Source of the DNA: Erythroxylum novogranatense
Taxonomy: Eukaryota; Streptophyta; Magnoliopsida; Malpighiales; Erythroxylaceae
Length of the DNA stretch: 64,000 nt
NCBI GenBank assembly: GCA_029891385.1
Contig: CM057233.1
Coordinates: forward strand, 48,190,063 to 48,254,062
Direction: 5' to 3'
Below are positions 1 to 11,321 of the stretch, piece by piece. The first letter of the stretch is position 1. Each line of letters opens with the position of its first letter. Position numbers and translations under genes: made by a program. Below the pieces are notes generated by a model, which did not search any database, was not told the origin of the DNA, and was given only the letters and a program-made list of their open reading frames with translations.

Positions 1-5
1 TTAGG

Positions 6-18
6 TGGTATCGAGCCC
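6..18 (+). promoter_or_regulatory. Degenerate tRNA-iMet primer-binding site of LARD-A
   Basis: TGGTATCGAGCCC resembles the plant initiator-Met tRNA complement TGGTATCAGAGCC with one base lost. In the complete copy the same motif lies a few bases inside the LTR end, on the minus strand at 40041-40053, so the position is right for priming minus-strand DNA. The window therefore starts almost exactly at the LTR/internal boundary. Confidence 0.7.
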
Positions 19-1308
19 GAAGAGTACGTAATGTATCCGGGCACGATTTGGAACATAGGTTGCATGCATTTGAGTCGCGTCGTTGCAGGCCGTGGTAATC
101 GATCCCTAGTCGAGTCGCTCGAGGATAAATCCTACGGGTGCATAAGTGTCAAGTGATTAAGTGAGAGAAGAGTGAGACTGGATTAGAGTGAAAATCCCTA
201 AAAGGATAAAGGAAAAATGGATAAGAAGATTGAAATTGTACTTTGGGTTAGAAACCCTTATAAGTGATAGCCGAATGACCGTCGGCCTAGGCGATTAAAA
301 TTTCCAATTAAATTGACAATATTATGGTGACAGAAAAATGATAATGTTGAGAACTTGAGAGGTCCATTAGAGATATGGGAAGCTTATTGGTTATAGTAGA
401 TCTAAGTGAGATTAAAAGCTCGGGATGGTTAGGTAATTACGCTTACATTTGTATATGTCATGAAAGGGAAATATTGGAATTGAGTAAAATGTAGATGGTC
501 CGATCGGGCATATTTTGATTCAACGTATTCGAAAGTTAGAGATTAGTAGATATTATAGGCGATGATAATAGCGAAATGGAAAGAAGCTCGATAAAGTCTT
601 TAGAACGGTTTATTGAGAACTGAAAGAATCGAAAAGGAAAGATGTTCAAGGCCTATTTGAGTGAGATAAAAGTGTCTGATAAATCAAGAATTTGTGAAAT
701 GGTTAGGATTTGGACCGCATATGCTTGAAACTAAAATGATTATGTGACTATTATGCTACGAGTTTGGAAATTCGTATGATAAAATCATAAAGTGAATGGC
801 ATATTAAGTGACTGCATTAGGTACATTGTTACTGATGATAGTAAATTGGAATTTAATGTCACTGTATTGGTACCAAAGGAATGTAAATCGTCCCTGACGT
901 GATTAAGGGAGGTACCAAAGACATGGAGATGTCCTCGATGGAATCTGAATTAGACTATATGGCAATTTGGGGAAAAAGGTATTAGAAGGATAAAATGTGA
1001 TCAGCGAATAGATTTGAAAATACTGAACTGAGTAATATATCGGAACCAAAGGTAGTGACAATTCTAGAAATGGTAAGTGAGATAGCTAAGAAAATGAGAT
1101 CGCCAACTAATAGTATTGTCAAATCCGTTTACTGTCCTAAGTGATAAAGAGTTAGCCAAATTAGTAACTGAGTTACGGACTGAGAGTGATTACTGCGATC
1201 ACTCCAAAAGTGAATCATTAAGTGGAAAAAGTGTATGAGATATGTAAAATCATATGATTACTGTCATAGGGAATCGTTGACTGAGAATTTCGAGGACGAA
1301 ATTCTTAT

Positions 1309-1322
1309 AAGGAGGGGAGAAT
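1309..1322 (+). promoter_or_regulatory. Polypurine tract of LARD-A
   Basis: AAGGAGGGGAGAAT sits directly before the LTR start TGTAACATCC, where plus-strand DNA synthesis is primed. The minus-strand copy at 36445 onward has the same tract. The preceding bases closely resemble the 3' end of the chromovirus pol gene at 8930-8966. Confidence 0.8.
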
Positions 1323-3645
1323 TGTAACATCCCACCCCTCCCGGAAGGTAAAATAGTAAAATTGGCATAGGATGAGATTGGTAAGGAATAATTAGTAATT
1401 GTTTCGTGATAATAGGATTGATACACGTATCAATCGTGTACATGGAATTACGGTAAATGCATTCATGATATTCTCGGTAATTGGGCCTAACGGTATTTTA
1501 TTGTGATTAACGTGGTTATGGGATTTGAAAAATTATTCTGAGTGCGCTGTTTAGCGTTTTCGATTTTTAGGGATTTTTAGGAATTTTTCTGGATTTTTCC
1601 GGAGACAATTCTCGGACCGGCAAAATTGCCAATTGGCGAACCGGTAGTTTCTCGGTAGCAAAAATCGCTACCCAATGGCACAGTAATATGGGGTATATTA
1701 TTTTGGGACTGAAAGTAGGGTCATTGGAGTTGAATGGAGTAAAACTTTGGACTGGATTATTAAATGACTACTTTGACTTTCCAAATACAAAGTAACCAAT
1801 GGTATTTTACCATTTATAAAGTGACAATAAATGCTTCCTTCAATGCTTACGGATGGGTATGTCTTAAGGTCTTTAAAGATTGATTTTTTAAGGCTTTGTT
1901 TTATAGCCATCCGAAGATACAAACACACAAACTTCTCCTCCATTGAAAACCATCGATTTTTTTTGCTTTCCTTTTCTCCATTTTCTCTATAGCTTTAAGC
2001 AAAGTTCTTTGAGCTCATCAAAGCTAGATGATGAGTATTGTATATACTTGAGAAGGAAAAGGTGGTAGCTTGGTATAAAGGTTAGAAGGTAAAAGTTGGA
2101 AGTTGGAGCTTTGAAGGAGAATTGTGTTAGGTAAGTTTTCATTATAGTTTTGAGTTTAAATGATGTCTTTTATATGGATTAAATGTCATGATAGTGTGGG
2201 GTAGTTACTAAAAGGGTTTAAAGCATGTATTAGGTTGAGGTAAGCATTAAAGTGATGGTTATTATGATTTGATGAAAAGGGGATGAGGTTAGATGAAGAT
2301 GCATTGAAGTTAATGATGTGGTTTGATTTTTGAATTGAATGGGGATAATTATTTGAGTCCTTTAATTGAGGAAGTTAATGCTGTAAATTTTTCAGTGTTA
2401 GCCCTAATATATGTATGACTGGAGTAATATTTAATTTGTATTTATTTTGATGTCTAGTGATGTGAAAAAGGCATTGGAAGTGGTGAACTAAGGTTAACCT
2501 TAAATCTGGAAAGTTAGAATTATAATTGATGTTACTGTTTTATTCATAACTTATTGTGTAAAAATGAAAATGAGGTAAGGTTAGTGGCCACTGAAACTTT
2601 GGGATGTTGGCTTCAATTTAGTGGGAAATAGGTGTTGTTGAATTTCAATGATAGAAGGGTGAAATTTTGCATGGAAAGTTACTGTTCCATTGCCTGTGAA
2701 CAGTAACCGCAACCATGACATCTGAGTTTTGATGATTTTTATGAATTAATTGAGATGGAATTAGGGAGAATGGTCTTCATGGAAGTTGTAGCATATTTGA
2801 TTATCTTTCCATTGCTACTGATCTTGCTATTTTTGGAATTGTGTATTGGGAGATATGAATTGATTACTAATGACTGGTTTTGAGCATTTTGGATGAAACC
2901 TAGTTTAAGTGTGATTTTGTGAGTTTACGGATTGGAGGCAATTTTAACATTTTAAGTGGACTGAACTAGTGTTAGTGAACTTCTGAAAAGTTGTAGAGGA
3001 AGAGATTACCTTGAAAATGACATATGGTTTGTGATTTTAGAAGTCAGAATTGGGAGTTATGATTTTCAAAAGTGAACCCTACATTAGGTTATGAGTGGCT
3101 GATCATAACAGAAACTTCCATAACAATTTTGAAATTGTTAGAGATCGAATTGGGTGTTGAGTGCTTCATGAAAAATGAAGTTTATGATGTTATCTTTTCA
3201 GGGATATAAAGTTCTGAATTTACTGACTTGTATATAGGGAGTTATGCTTGTTGTAAGGTTACTGCTCATATTGAAGGATTTCAGGGACAGTAACATTAGA
3301 TGAATTAATTGACTTGGTTTGCAATAGAATTTGATTTTGGGTTGTTCATGAAAGTTGTAGAGGACATTGTGAACTTATTGACCATATTTTTGTGGTAATT
3401 TATTACTGAGGAATCAGTGAGTTATGAAATTGCAAATGTACTGCCCTGTGTTGAGGGAAATTGTGAAGGCAGAAGGTTTGATGGATTATTTGACACCCTT
3501 AGGGTTGGAATTGATTTTTATGGCCTTCTAGAGAATTGTAGAGCTTTTCATAAGCTTTCCAATGAGGTATAGTGAGTATTTTTCTGATTTGTGTGCTAAA
3601 AGTTAGAGTGGATGGAAATTAAGATTGAAATCTGGAAAAAAAAAA

Positions 3646-3793
3646 GGCAAGCGGCGGTGAAACTTCGCCGTCTCGCGAGGCGACGTTTACCTCATGGCGA
3701 GATTTAGGAGGCTGGTCGCGAGGCGACTCCTCGCCTCGCGACGGAGTGAGGCGATTCGCCTCGCATGACGTCTCGCCCATGAGGCGAAGCTTC

Positions 3794-3795
<2 letters not shown>
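3646..3795. repeat. GC-rich palindromic insert in LARD-A LTR
   Basis: About 150 bp dominated by CGCGAGGCGA-type words in both orientations interrupts an AT-rich LTR. It contains a perfect 12-bp inverted repeat, GTCGCGAGGCGA at 3715-3726 and its complement at 3731-3742, with a 4-bp loop. The LTRs of LARD-B lack it at the corresponding place near 33755 and 41555. An (AT)n tract follows at 3796-3825. Confidence 0.85.

Positions 3796-3825
<30 letters not shown>
3796..3825. repeat. (AT)15 microsatellite
   Basis: Uninterrupted AT dinucleotides at the right edge of the GC-rich insert in the LARD-A LTR. Confidence 0.95.
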
Positions 3826-3829
<4 letters not shown>

Positions 3830-4689
3830 TTTTGATTATTATTTTGATATTAAATGGTACAATGGTTCTTTTGTCAATTTCTTTCCCGTCTGACGTCCGA
3901 TTGACCTGATTCCAGAGGCATCGGATTCGTTGAATATTTAATTTCATTTTCTGAGAAAACGGGAATTTTTAGACGGGAATTTGACGTAGCCCCTATCGAT
4001 TTTAACTTGTAAACACTGCTTTATTTAATTGAGGACCAGAGGTCCGAATTGCGCACCGTCAGCGCCTATGGATTTCTAATTTTTGATAGAATTTTATTAT
4101 GGGAAAATATTGAATTAGGACCGGGAATTCATGAACATGCATATCGCATCAACATGAGCACAAATTTCATATTTAGTGACTCATTTTTTTCGATTCATAT
4201 AGAGGTCCAATTGGGCGTCGATTGACCGACGTCACAGAGGCTTTCGGCATTAGCTCGAAGTAATAGGTGAGTAACCTAGATGGTTTCTCAATTTTTTATG
4301 TGTTTAATATTTCGCGATTATGTCATGTGGAGATAATGGATGGGTATATGTGTGTTTGACTTTGATTGATTTGGACCATAGGTGTCTCAAATATTGGGAA
4401 TGAGATAACGGTGCTACTTGTGTGTGATTGTTTATGAATGTTTACATTGAGATCTCGGACCAAAGGTCCGAGAAAATAGGATTGATATCGAAGTGTTAAT
4501 TATCCGCCTCTCGTCGTGGGATGTGACCGTAAATGCGATATGGTATGACGAATAAATTGAAAAAATATATGATTGAAATATGGACCAAGGTCCGAGGAAA
4601 TGGGAAATGGCATTGAATGTAAGTGATAGAAATAACGTAAATGAAAATTGGAACATATGCATTCATGCATAAGGACATGATCGATATAA

Positions 4690-4870
4690 AAGCGGTTGTA
4701 TCGGAGCGACCAGATCGGGGCATATCACGCCTAACGATGTGAGAGCTTTCACCAACGCACAGACCTCGGGTCCAACGTATTGAGCCTCGGGCTCAATGTA
4801 TCGTGGCTTCAAGCCCAATGTTTGAAAGCCACCGCTCAACGCAATGTGCCCGCATCGACAAGCCAGCGCA
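4690..4870 (+). repeat. Short tandem motifs in LARD-A LTR
   Basis: Imperfect tandem words of the type CCTCGGGCTCAATGTATCG and GGCTTCAAGCCCAATG recur about every 25-30 bp. The equivalent place in LARD-B holds three copies of an 18-bp unit containing GGCTATAAAGCCCAGT (33090-33175 and 40899-40978). The segment is therefore a fast-changing minisatellite within this LTR family. Confidence 0.65.
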
Positions 4871-5087
4871 CAGTCACAACAACGTAATGAAAATGGAAAG
4901 GGTCTCATGTGCATTGCATATATGGTATGATTGAATTTGGATTGTATGAAAGGCGTACGCCTTACATTTGTGAAATGTAATGGTATGTACTATTTGAGAT
5001 TTCATTTGTGGTGTGTTCGTATGTGATATTTGGCAAGTGATTGAACATGCATGAATTGAGTGAACCATCGATGATGGTTTCTCACCG

Positions 5088-5102
5088 AAGTTCGCAAAAC
5101 TC
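5088..5102 (+). promoter_or_regulatory. Short hairpin before a pyrimidine tract in LARD-A LTR
   Basis: GAGTTCGCAAAACTC-type inverted repeat (with a small change here) followed by a pyrimidine-rich stretch ending TTTTCAGG. The same arrangement occurs in LARD-B (32672-32686, minus sense) and in the chromovirus LTRs at 10481, 31350 and 59665. It may mark the start of the transcribed repeat region or a splice acceptor; function is inferred only from position and recurrence. Confidence 0.5.
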
Positions 5103-5542
5103 ACCCAAAATTTGCATTTATTTTCAGGTCTGAAGAATACCCGGTTGACACGGGAGTATATGTCTATCGTAGACGAGTAAAGGTTAGAGGTTGGGATCGG
5201 TTAGGTTACGCATTAGTGTCTTAGTAAATTGTGTTCCGCAATCACCGTATAACAAGGCTTTGTATATTTATGAGCCCTTTGTGGTATGAATGTTTTATCG
5301 CCGACCGATTGTAATTATTCTTGGATGACCGTAATAACCAAATCGGTGTATATTGAACACGGATTTTATTTACTTATCGTGTGCCGCCGTGAGCGTGGAG
5401 TTAATGGCTACAAGAAGAAAAGAGAAAAAAAAATGTGTACTGAATTTTAAATCGACTGATGTAGTACGCCACTCTCGTGGGACACAGACTCGGATATCAC
5501 CAACGATATCGGGTTCGGGTCTTACGGGTGTGGGGTGTTACA

Positions 5543-6000
5543 GCACCAGATGTTGTCACGGGTACGGTACAGTTATTTTCTGATGCTGTGATAGTTTTGA
5601 TTGATCCGGGTTCTACTCATTCTTCTTCGAGTAGACTCGTGTGTGATATGATTGTGAGCCCATTGGATACTCCGATGATGGTGAGTACTCCAATCGGCCA
5701 GTATATTTTGATTAGTCAAGTGTATAGAGGTTGTGAGATTTGCATTGATGGAGAACTTCTAGTGATCGATTTGATGCCACTGAAGATGGGAGGATTAGAT
5801 GTGATTTTGGGCATGGATACTTTAGAGAAGTACAATGCTCGTTTGGATTGTAAGCAGAAGACAGTGGAGTTTGAATTGGATAGCGGCAAGAGAGTGGTGT
5901 TTGTGGGGGACAGGAAAGTGAGTCCGCCCAGAATTGTTTCAGCTTTGACAGTAGAGAAGATGATGAGTAAAGGATGTGAGGCATTCTTGGCCTATGTGAT
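5543..6000 (+). pseudogene. Chromovirus 1 pol: protease region, 5' end cut by LARD-A
   Basis: Retropepsin of a Ty3/gypsy polyprotein. The active-site motif reads LIDPGSTHS, the same as in the second chromovirus at 63015-63045. The frame enters directly from the LARD-A LTR, so no native start is present: the gag gene and the first part of pol lie left of LARD-A, outside the window. The ORF that begins at 5477 uses an ATG inside the LTR and is not a real start. The junction corresponds to the second element near 62961, in the linker between gag and protease. Downstream the frame continues through GGLDVILGMDTL, the second conserved part of the protease fold, into the RT linker. Confidence 0.9.
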
Positions 6001-7390
6001 GGACACCAGGACAGATGGAGGGAAGCTGGAGGATATTTCAGTAGTCAGGGAATTCTTGGATGTCTTTCCCGAGGAATTGCCAGGACTACCGCCAGCTCGG
6101 GAAATTGAGTTTTTCATTGAGCTTTTGTCAGGTACAAGGCCGATTTCGATTTCACCTTATCGGATGGCTCCGGCGGAATTGAAAGAGCTTAAGGAGCAAT
6201 TGGAGGAGTTGTTGGAGAAGGGGTATATTTGACAGAGTTCTTTGCCTTGGGGAGCTCCGGTCTTATTTGTGAAGAAGAAAGATGGCTCTTTGAGGATGTG
6301 TGTTGACTACAGGAAGCTGAATCAAGTTACTGTGAAGAACAAGTATCCGCTTCCTCGCATTGATGATTTGTTTGATCAATTGCAAGGGGCGAGAGTCTTC
6401 TCGAAGATAGACTTGAGATCGGGTTATCATCAGTTGAGGATTAAGGAGTCGGATGTGCTGAAATCTGCTTTCAGGACTCGGTATGGGCACTTTGAATTTT
6501 TAGTGGTGCCTTTTGGATTGACGAATGCTCCTGCAACATTTATGGATTTGATGAATCTGGTATTTAAGCCATTCTTGGACCAATTTATCATTTTTCCTTG
6601 ATGATATATTGGTGTATTCCAAGAGTGATCAAGAGCATGAGGAACATTTGAGGATTTCCTTGGAGACTTTGAGGAGTAATGAGTTGTATGCCAAATTCGA
6701 GAAATGTGAATTTTGGCTGAGGGAAGTGTCATTTCTTGGACACGTGATCTCAGAGCAAGGAGTTCATGTGGATCCAAAGAAGATAGAAGCGGTTGTGAAT
6801 TGGGAAGCACCAAAGAATGTGGCAGAAGTGAGAAGCTTTCTGGGTTTAGCAGGTTATTGCAGGAGATTCGTGGAGGGATTCTCCACGATAGCCGCTCCAA
6901 TGACGAAGTTACTGAGGAAGAACCAGAAGTTTGTTTGGAGTGAGGAGTGTCAGAAAAGCTTTGAGGAGCTCAAGCGCAGATTGACGAGTGCCCCGATTCT
7001 GATTTTGCCTTCCGGAGTTGAAGGTTATTCGATCTGATGGCGCTCGAGGAAGGGTCTTGGATGCGTTTTGATGCAGGGAGATCGGGTGATAGCTTATGCT
7101 TTGAGGCAGTTGAAGCCTTATGAGCTGAATTACCCAATGCATAATTTAGAGTTAGCGGCGGTGATCTTTGCCTTGAAGATTTGGAGGCATTATTTGTATG
7201 GAGTTCAGACTTGGATCTTCACTGATCATAAGAGTCTCAAGTATTTGCTGAGTCAGAAGGAATTGAATTTGAGGCAGAGAAGGTGGCTCGAGTTACTCAA
7301 GGACTATGATTTGTTGATTGAGTATCATCCGGGCAAGGCCAATGTTGTGGTGGATGCCTTGAGCAGGAAGTCGTCGATTGCTCATGTTCG
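6001..7390 (+). pseudogene. Chromovirus 1 pol: reverse transcriptase and RNase H, broken
   Basis: RT is recognised by [59 protein letters not shown] and [17 protein letters not shown]. The catalytic block FLDDILVYS is present but shifted by one extra T in the run at 6593-6597. RNase H follows ([37 protein letters not shown]). Stops lie at 6230-6232 (TGA, expected Arg, CGA-to-TGA) and 7035-7037 (TGA just before the RNase H start). The order protease, RT, RNase H, integrase is that of Ty3/gypsy. The product is not functional, but the divergence looks moderate. Confidence 0.93.
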
Positions 7391-8953
7391 ATCAGTTTAT
7401 CTTCCTTTATTGGAAGAGATGGCCAAGCTTAAGATAAGCTTGAAGCAGGAGGAGTCGGAGTGCCTTCTAGCTAACTTTCGAGTGAGGCCGATTCTCAGGG
7501 AAAAGGTTAGGGAATTGCAGGCTCAAGATGCAGATTTGAGCAAGCTTCGGGATGAGATTCGGAATGGCAGAGTTTTTGAGATAGATGTGCAGGATGATGG
7601 GCTTATGACAGTAGGGAGCAGATTGTGTATTCCTGATGTGCAGGAAGTTAAGGATGAGATTATGGATGAGGCATACAATGCGCCTTATGCCATGCATCCA
7701 GGTAGCACCAGGATGTATCGAGATCTAAGAGAGCAGTTTTGGTAGAAAGGCATGAAGAGGGATATAGCAGAGTTTGTCAGTAAGTGTCTAGTGTGTTAGC
7801 AAGTCAAGGCTGAACACCAGGCACCTTCGGGCAAGTTGAGGCCGTTGCCTATTACGGAGTGGAAGTGGCAACGAGTGACAATGGACTTTTTGATGGGTTT
7901 GCCTAGGACCAGCAGGAGGCATGATGCCATTTGGATGATTGTTGATCGGTTGACCAAGTCAGCCCACTTTTTGGCGATTAGACAGACTGATTCTTTGCAT
8001 GTGTTGGCAAAGAAGTATATCGATGAGATAGTGAGATTGCATGGGATTCCGGATTCCATTGTTTCAGATAGAGACCCTCGGTTTACTTCGAGGTTTTGGG
8101 GCAATTTGCAGGAAGCTTTGGGGACGAAGCTGAATTTTAGTACGGCTTTTCACCCTCAGACGGATGGTCAATCTGAGAGGACCATTCAGACTCTTGAGGG
8201 GATGCTTCGGGCTTGTGTGATGGATTTCAGAGGAGCTTGAGATGAGCATCTGCCGTTGGTCGAATTTGCTTATAACAATTCGTACCATTCGAGCATTCAG
8301 ATGGCTCCATATGAGGCTTTGTATGGTAGGAGGTGTATGACTCCAATCTGTTGGGACGAAGAAGGAGAGAGGCAATTAGAACGACCAGAATTGATTCAGA
8401 CAACCGTTGAAAAAATCAATTTGGTTAAGCAGCGGCTTAAGGCAGCACAGGATAGGATGAAGAGCTATGTTGATGCTTACCGAAAGGAGATGGAGTATGA
8501 AGTCGGTGAGAAAGTGTTCCTTAAGACGTCTCCTTAGAAAGGAGTATTGAGGTTCGACAAGAAGGGTAAGTTGAGTCCAAGGTATGCGGGTCCTTATGAG
8601 ATCCTTGAGAGGATTGACCCACTCGCCTACAGGTTGGCGTTACCTCCGGAGTTATCGCAGATCCACGATGTCTTCCATGTGTCTATGTTGAGGAGGTATA
8701 GATCGGATCCTTCTCCCATCATTCAGATTAGTGAGGTTCAGCTGAGGGATGATCTGAGTTATGAACAGCTTCCAGTGGAAATTCTGGATACCAAGGAGAA
8801 GGTCCTCAGGAACAAGACGGTTCAGCTAGTCAAGGTCTTGTGGAGGAATCATTCGGTAGAGGAGGCTACGTGGGAGCCATTGGAAGCCATGCGGGAGAAG
8901 TATCCGCATCTCTTCGATGATTCAGGTAAATTTCGAGGACAAAATTTCTTTTA
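7391..8953 (+). pseudogene. Chromovirus 1 pol: integrase and C-terminal chromodomain, broken
   Basis: The HHCC zinc-binding region ([11 protein letters not shown], then CLVC) leads into the DDE core: [17 protein letters not shown] and [11 protein letters not shown] supply the D, D and E. The GPY/F-like region (RYAGPYEILERI) and IHDVFHVSMLRRY follow, then a chromodomain with VKVLWRNHSVEEATWE, ending at TAA just before the purine tract. This places the element among plant chromoviruses, Tekay/Del-like by my reading. Stops at 7743, 7798, 8238 and 8536 lie where Trp or Gln is expected, which fits C-to-T change on either strand. Confidence 0.92.
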
Positions 8954-8966
8954 AGAGGGGGAGAAA
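8952..8966 (+). promoter_or_regulatory. Polypurine tract of chromovirus 1
   Basis: TAAGAGGGGGAGAAA directly precedes the LTR start TGTTAGACC, the normal position for plus-strand priming. Confidence 0.85.
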
Positions 8967-10924
8967 TGTTAGACCTCGAATTTTTTTTTATGATGATATT
9001 AAGTATGAATTGTGATAATTGTGGTTTTAAGCCTTAGTTTGAGTAAATTGGGAGTATTAATGCATAAATTTGGTTTATTTGATCTTAATTCGTTATGATG
9101 TGGTTTTACATGGAGATTATAGGGTAAAAGTGTGTAAGGGCATTTTAGGAAGATTGCTTAGGTTTGAATGGGTTTAGGCTTGTAAAGAGGGGTAAGTTGG
9201 TCTTTGTCCCATGCCTTAGGTTAAGAGAAAAGAAAAGAAGAAGAGGAAAAGAAAGAAAGAAATAGAAGAGAAAAGAAAGGGAATCGTGCCGTCGGTGAAG
9301 GAAGAGGAGATGAAGAAAGAGTTTTGCGATTTCAGCAATTTTCGGTAATTAAAGACGTTTCCTGGTAAGTTTAAGTTGGATCTAACTTGTTATGGTTAGC
9401 TTTAAACTTAGATATGTTGGATATGTAGCAGAATCGACGATTTAGGGTTTTTGGGTGAAAAGATGGGTAGATCCTTGGGTTGATGCATTTGTGCTTGATT
9501 TTGAGTTGTTAATGGGTTAGAAATGTAGCTTGAGACTTGATCTAAGGCTTATGTGTGTTGCATTTGAGTTTGGGAAGTAATGGAAGTCAGAACATGCAGA
9601 AAATAGGGGTTCGGAGTCGCAGCTCCGACCCGCACGTCATGACATCTTGCAAGAGCACGCCATGGCGCATGGAGATTAGTGGAAGTTCGAAATTGTTTCA
9701 AGAGTTCAAAATTTCGATGGGAGTCGGATGGAGACTTTAGCGCTTTATTTTTGCTTTTGAGCTTTATTGAATATTTGCTTTGGATATTAATTGTATGAGA
9801 ACTTGGTTTATTATAGGAACCAAGTGATTTGACCCAATCGCAAGAGGAAGGACAAAGAGTGAGTCCGATACTCAGCGATACTAAGTGGGTAATATGTTTA
9901 TGGTTATTGTGTGTATGGGCAAATTGCCCGATGTATGCTTGCTTGCATTATATGACGTTACTTGTATTGAATTACATGAGAAATATTGAATATGCCTTTG
10001 ATTATGATTATGCATGGCTTGATAGGTCGTATGGAAATGGACAAGAATGAGAATTTAGAAAATCGTGAAAATGCTTTGAGCATGAATCGAATGGATTATG
10101 TGATTTGTTTGGGTAAGAGAGTTACGGATGGAGTCACGTGCGCTGACAAGAAAGCCTTCTCCGGCTGCCCGCCAGGCAACGAGATCCTTGAGAAATCGGA
10201 CTCAGATAGTTTACGGATCTACCTTTGGTTTATCCGGATCGTTTACGGAACTCTCGAGCCAATTGTTTGTGCATACACGATTGATTTGTTGAGCATAATA
10301 CAGAATGGATTTGTGAGCATGGCACATGTTAATTGTTATATTGTGAAATCATATGACATGAATTGTGATGCGAGGATTGTATAGTGATGGATTAATGATT
10401 TGATATATGCTTGCTATATGAATATACATATATGCTTGATTGTGTGGCTCGTTGCCAATGGCTATAAACGTATATGCCACTGAGCTTCGCAGCTCACCCC
10501 ATTACTCTCCCCTCCTCAGGTGCAGATCGAGACGATTGTCGACCTTGTAAGGCATCGAAAATGTCAAGCTACTTAGGAGCCTTGTATAAGTTAGTACTTT
10601 GGTTAGCCCACCAGCATATCATCATGGAGCATACTTTTGTATTTTGGATTTTAACTTTCGTTTTGTATTATGTTACATTTTGAGGCTACTCAATGACAGA
10701 TGGTTTATGGATTTGGAATGATTAATGCATGTTTAGAATGCATGTTTAGAATGCAGGTGTAGAATATGTGTATGTATGTATTGAATGTGTTTGTATGAAT
10801 CGAAATATAGTTATGTATGGTTGTTGGGATCGGGTCCGACGGTATTTGGGCGCCCGTCGCAGGCACGACCCGAGGGGTTGCCCTCGGGGATCGGGGATCC
10901 GGGATCCGGGGCCCGGGCCCAACA
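8967..10924 (+). mobile_element. 3' LTR of chromovirus 1 (LTR1, about 2.0 kb)
   Basis: The LTR follows the purine tract and probably ends at CCCAACA (10924), the inverted match to its TGTTAG start. It shares three blocks with the other gypsy LTRs of the window: a GCCTTCTCCGGCTGCC block at 10132-10190, CTCGAGCCAATTGTTTGTGCA near 10250, and TATAAA plus hairpin at 10463-10496. The last 100 bp are very GC-rich (10828-10920). The 3' boundary is less certain than the 5' boundary because the partner LTR is outside the window. Confidence 0.75.
10463..10496 (+). promoter_or_regulatory. Candidate core promoter and hairpin of LTR1
   Basis: TATAAA at 10463-10468 is followed at 10481-10496 by TGAGCTTCGCAGCTCA, a perfect 6-bp stem with a 4-nt loop, then a pyrimidine tract ending CTCAGG. 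The same order is found in LTR3 (31332-31363) and LTR2 (59648-59682). Conservation of spacing in otherwise diverged LTRs suggests the transcription start lies at or near the hairpin; this is inference. Confidence 0.55.
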
Positions 10925-11321
10925 CTATAGGAAGTGAGAGCTACATTGTTATTGTATGTACGAACATTCTTTCTGAAATGTTCGGATTCTTCGTCGCTAT
11001 TTAGAAACAAAGACTTTAAAGCATAAGGCATCTGAGGAGCAACAATAGAAATTTGTCCGGACGAGCAACAAAATAATGGAGGTTTAAGGTAAAATCGTTT
11101 TGCGTTACAATATTGACAATTTGGAAAAGAAGGGAGCTGTTCAGGTTCAATTGGTAAATTCTACAAGGATGTTAATGTTGAAGCAAATGTGCAATGATTT
11201 ATCCCTTGAAACGTATAAACAGGACATTATCATTATGTGGACTAGTTAGGTTGGAAATAGTTTCAATATAGTGTAAAAAATGTACCTTCATTTATATCAT
11301 CAGCATGGATATCAATACATC
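10925..11321. other. Unassigned DNA between LTR1 and the solo LTR
   Basis: About 400 bp without a recognisable gene. The last five bases, ACATC (11317-11321), are the left target duplication of the solo LTR. Confidence 0.6.

Larger units (their letters stand above)
1..1322 (+). mobile_element. LARD-A internal region, non-coding and internally deleted
   Basis: This is the internal domain of a large LTR element without coding capacity; its 5' LTR lies just left of the window. It begins with a primer-binding-like site and ends in a purine tract directly before the 3' LTR. The same sequence, in reverse complement, forms the internal region of the complete copy at 36445-40059, which is 3.6 kb long. 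Here about 2.3 kb of the middle is missing: the text joins near base 795 from what corresponds to about 39250 to about 36970 in the other copy. No reading frame of useful length or known domain is present. Size and lack of genes fit the LARD class (large retrotransposon derivatives). Confidence 0.85.
1323..5542 (+). mobile_element. LARD-A 3' LTR (about 4.2 kb)
   Basis: The LTR starts TGTAACATCC after the purine tract and ends GGGGTGTTACA, where gypsy protease sequence resumes. It aligns by eye, in reverse complement, along its length with the two LTRs at 32245-36444 and 40060-44233. Differences include an LTR-A-only GC-rich insert (3646-3795) and a diverged minisatellite (4690-4870). Short ORFs inside it have no similarity I recognise and are taken as chance. 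The element inserted in a chromovirus; the first five bases after it, GCACC, should be the target duplication, but the left copy is outside the window. Confidence 0.88.

Noticed and set aside
5477..6232. A 251-codon ORF starting at 5477 as a complete gene
   Set aside because: Its first 66 bases are LARD-A LTR; the coding part is the chromovirus protease interrupted by the insertion, so the ATG is accidental.
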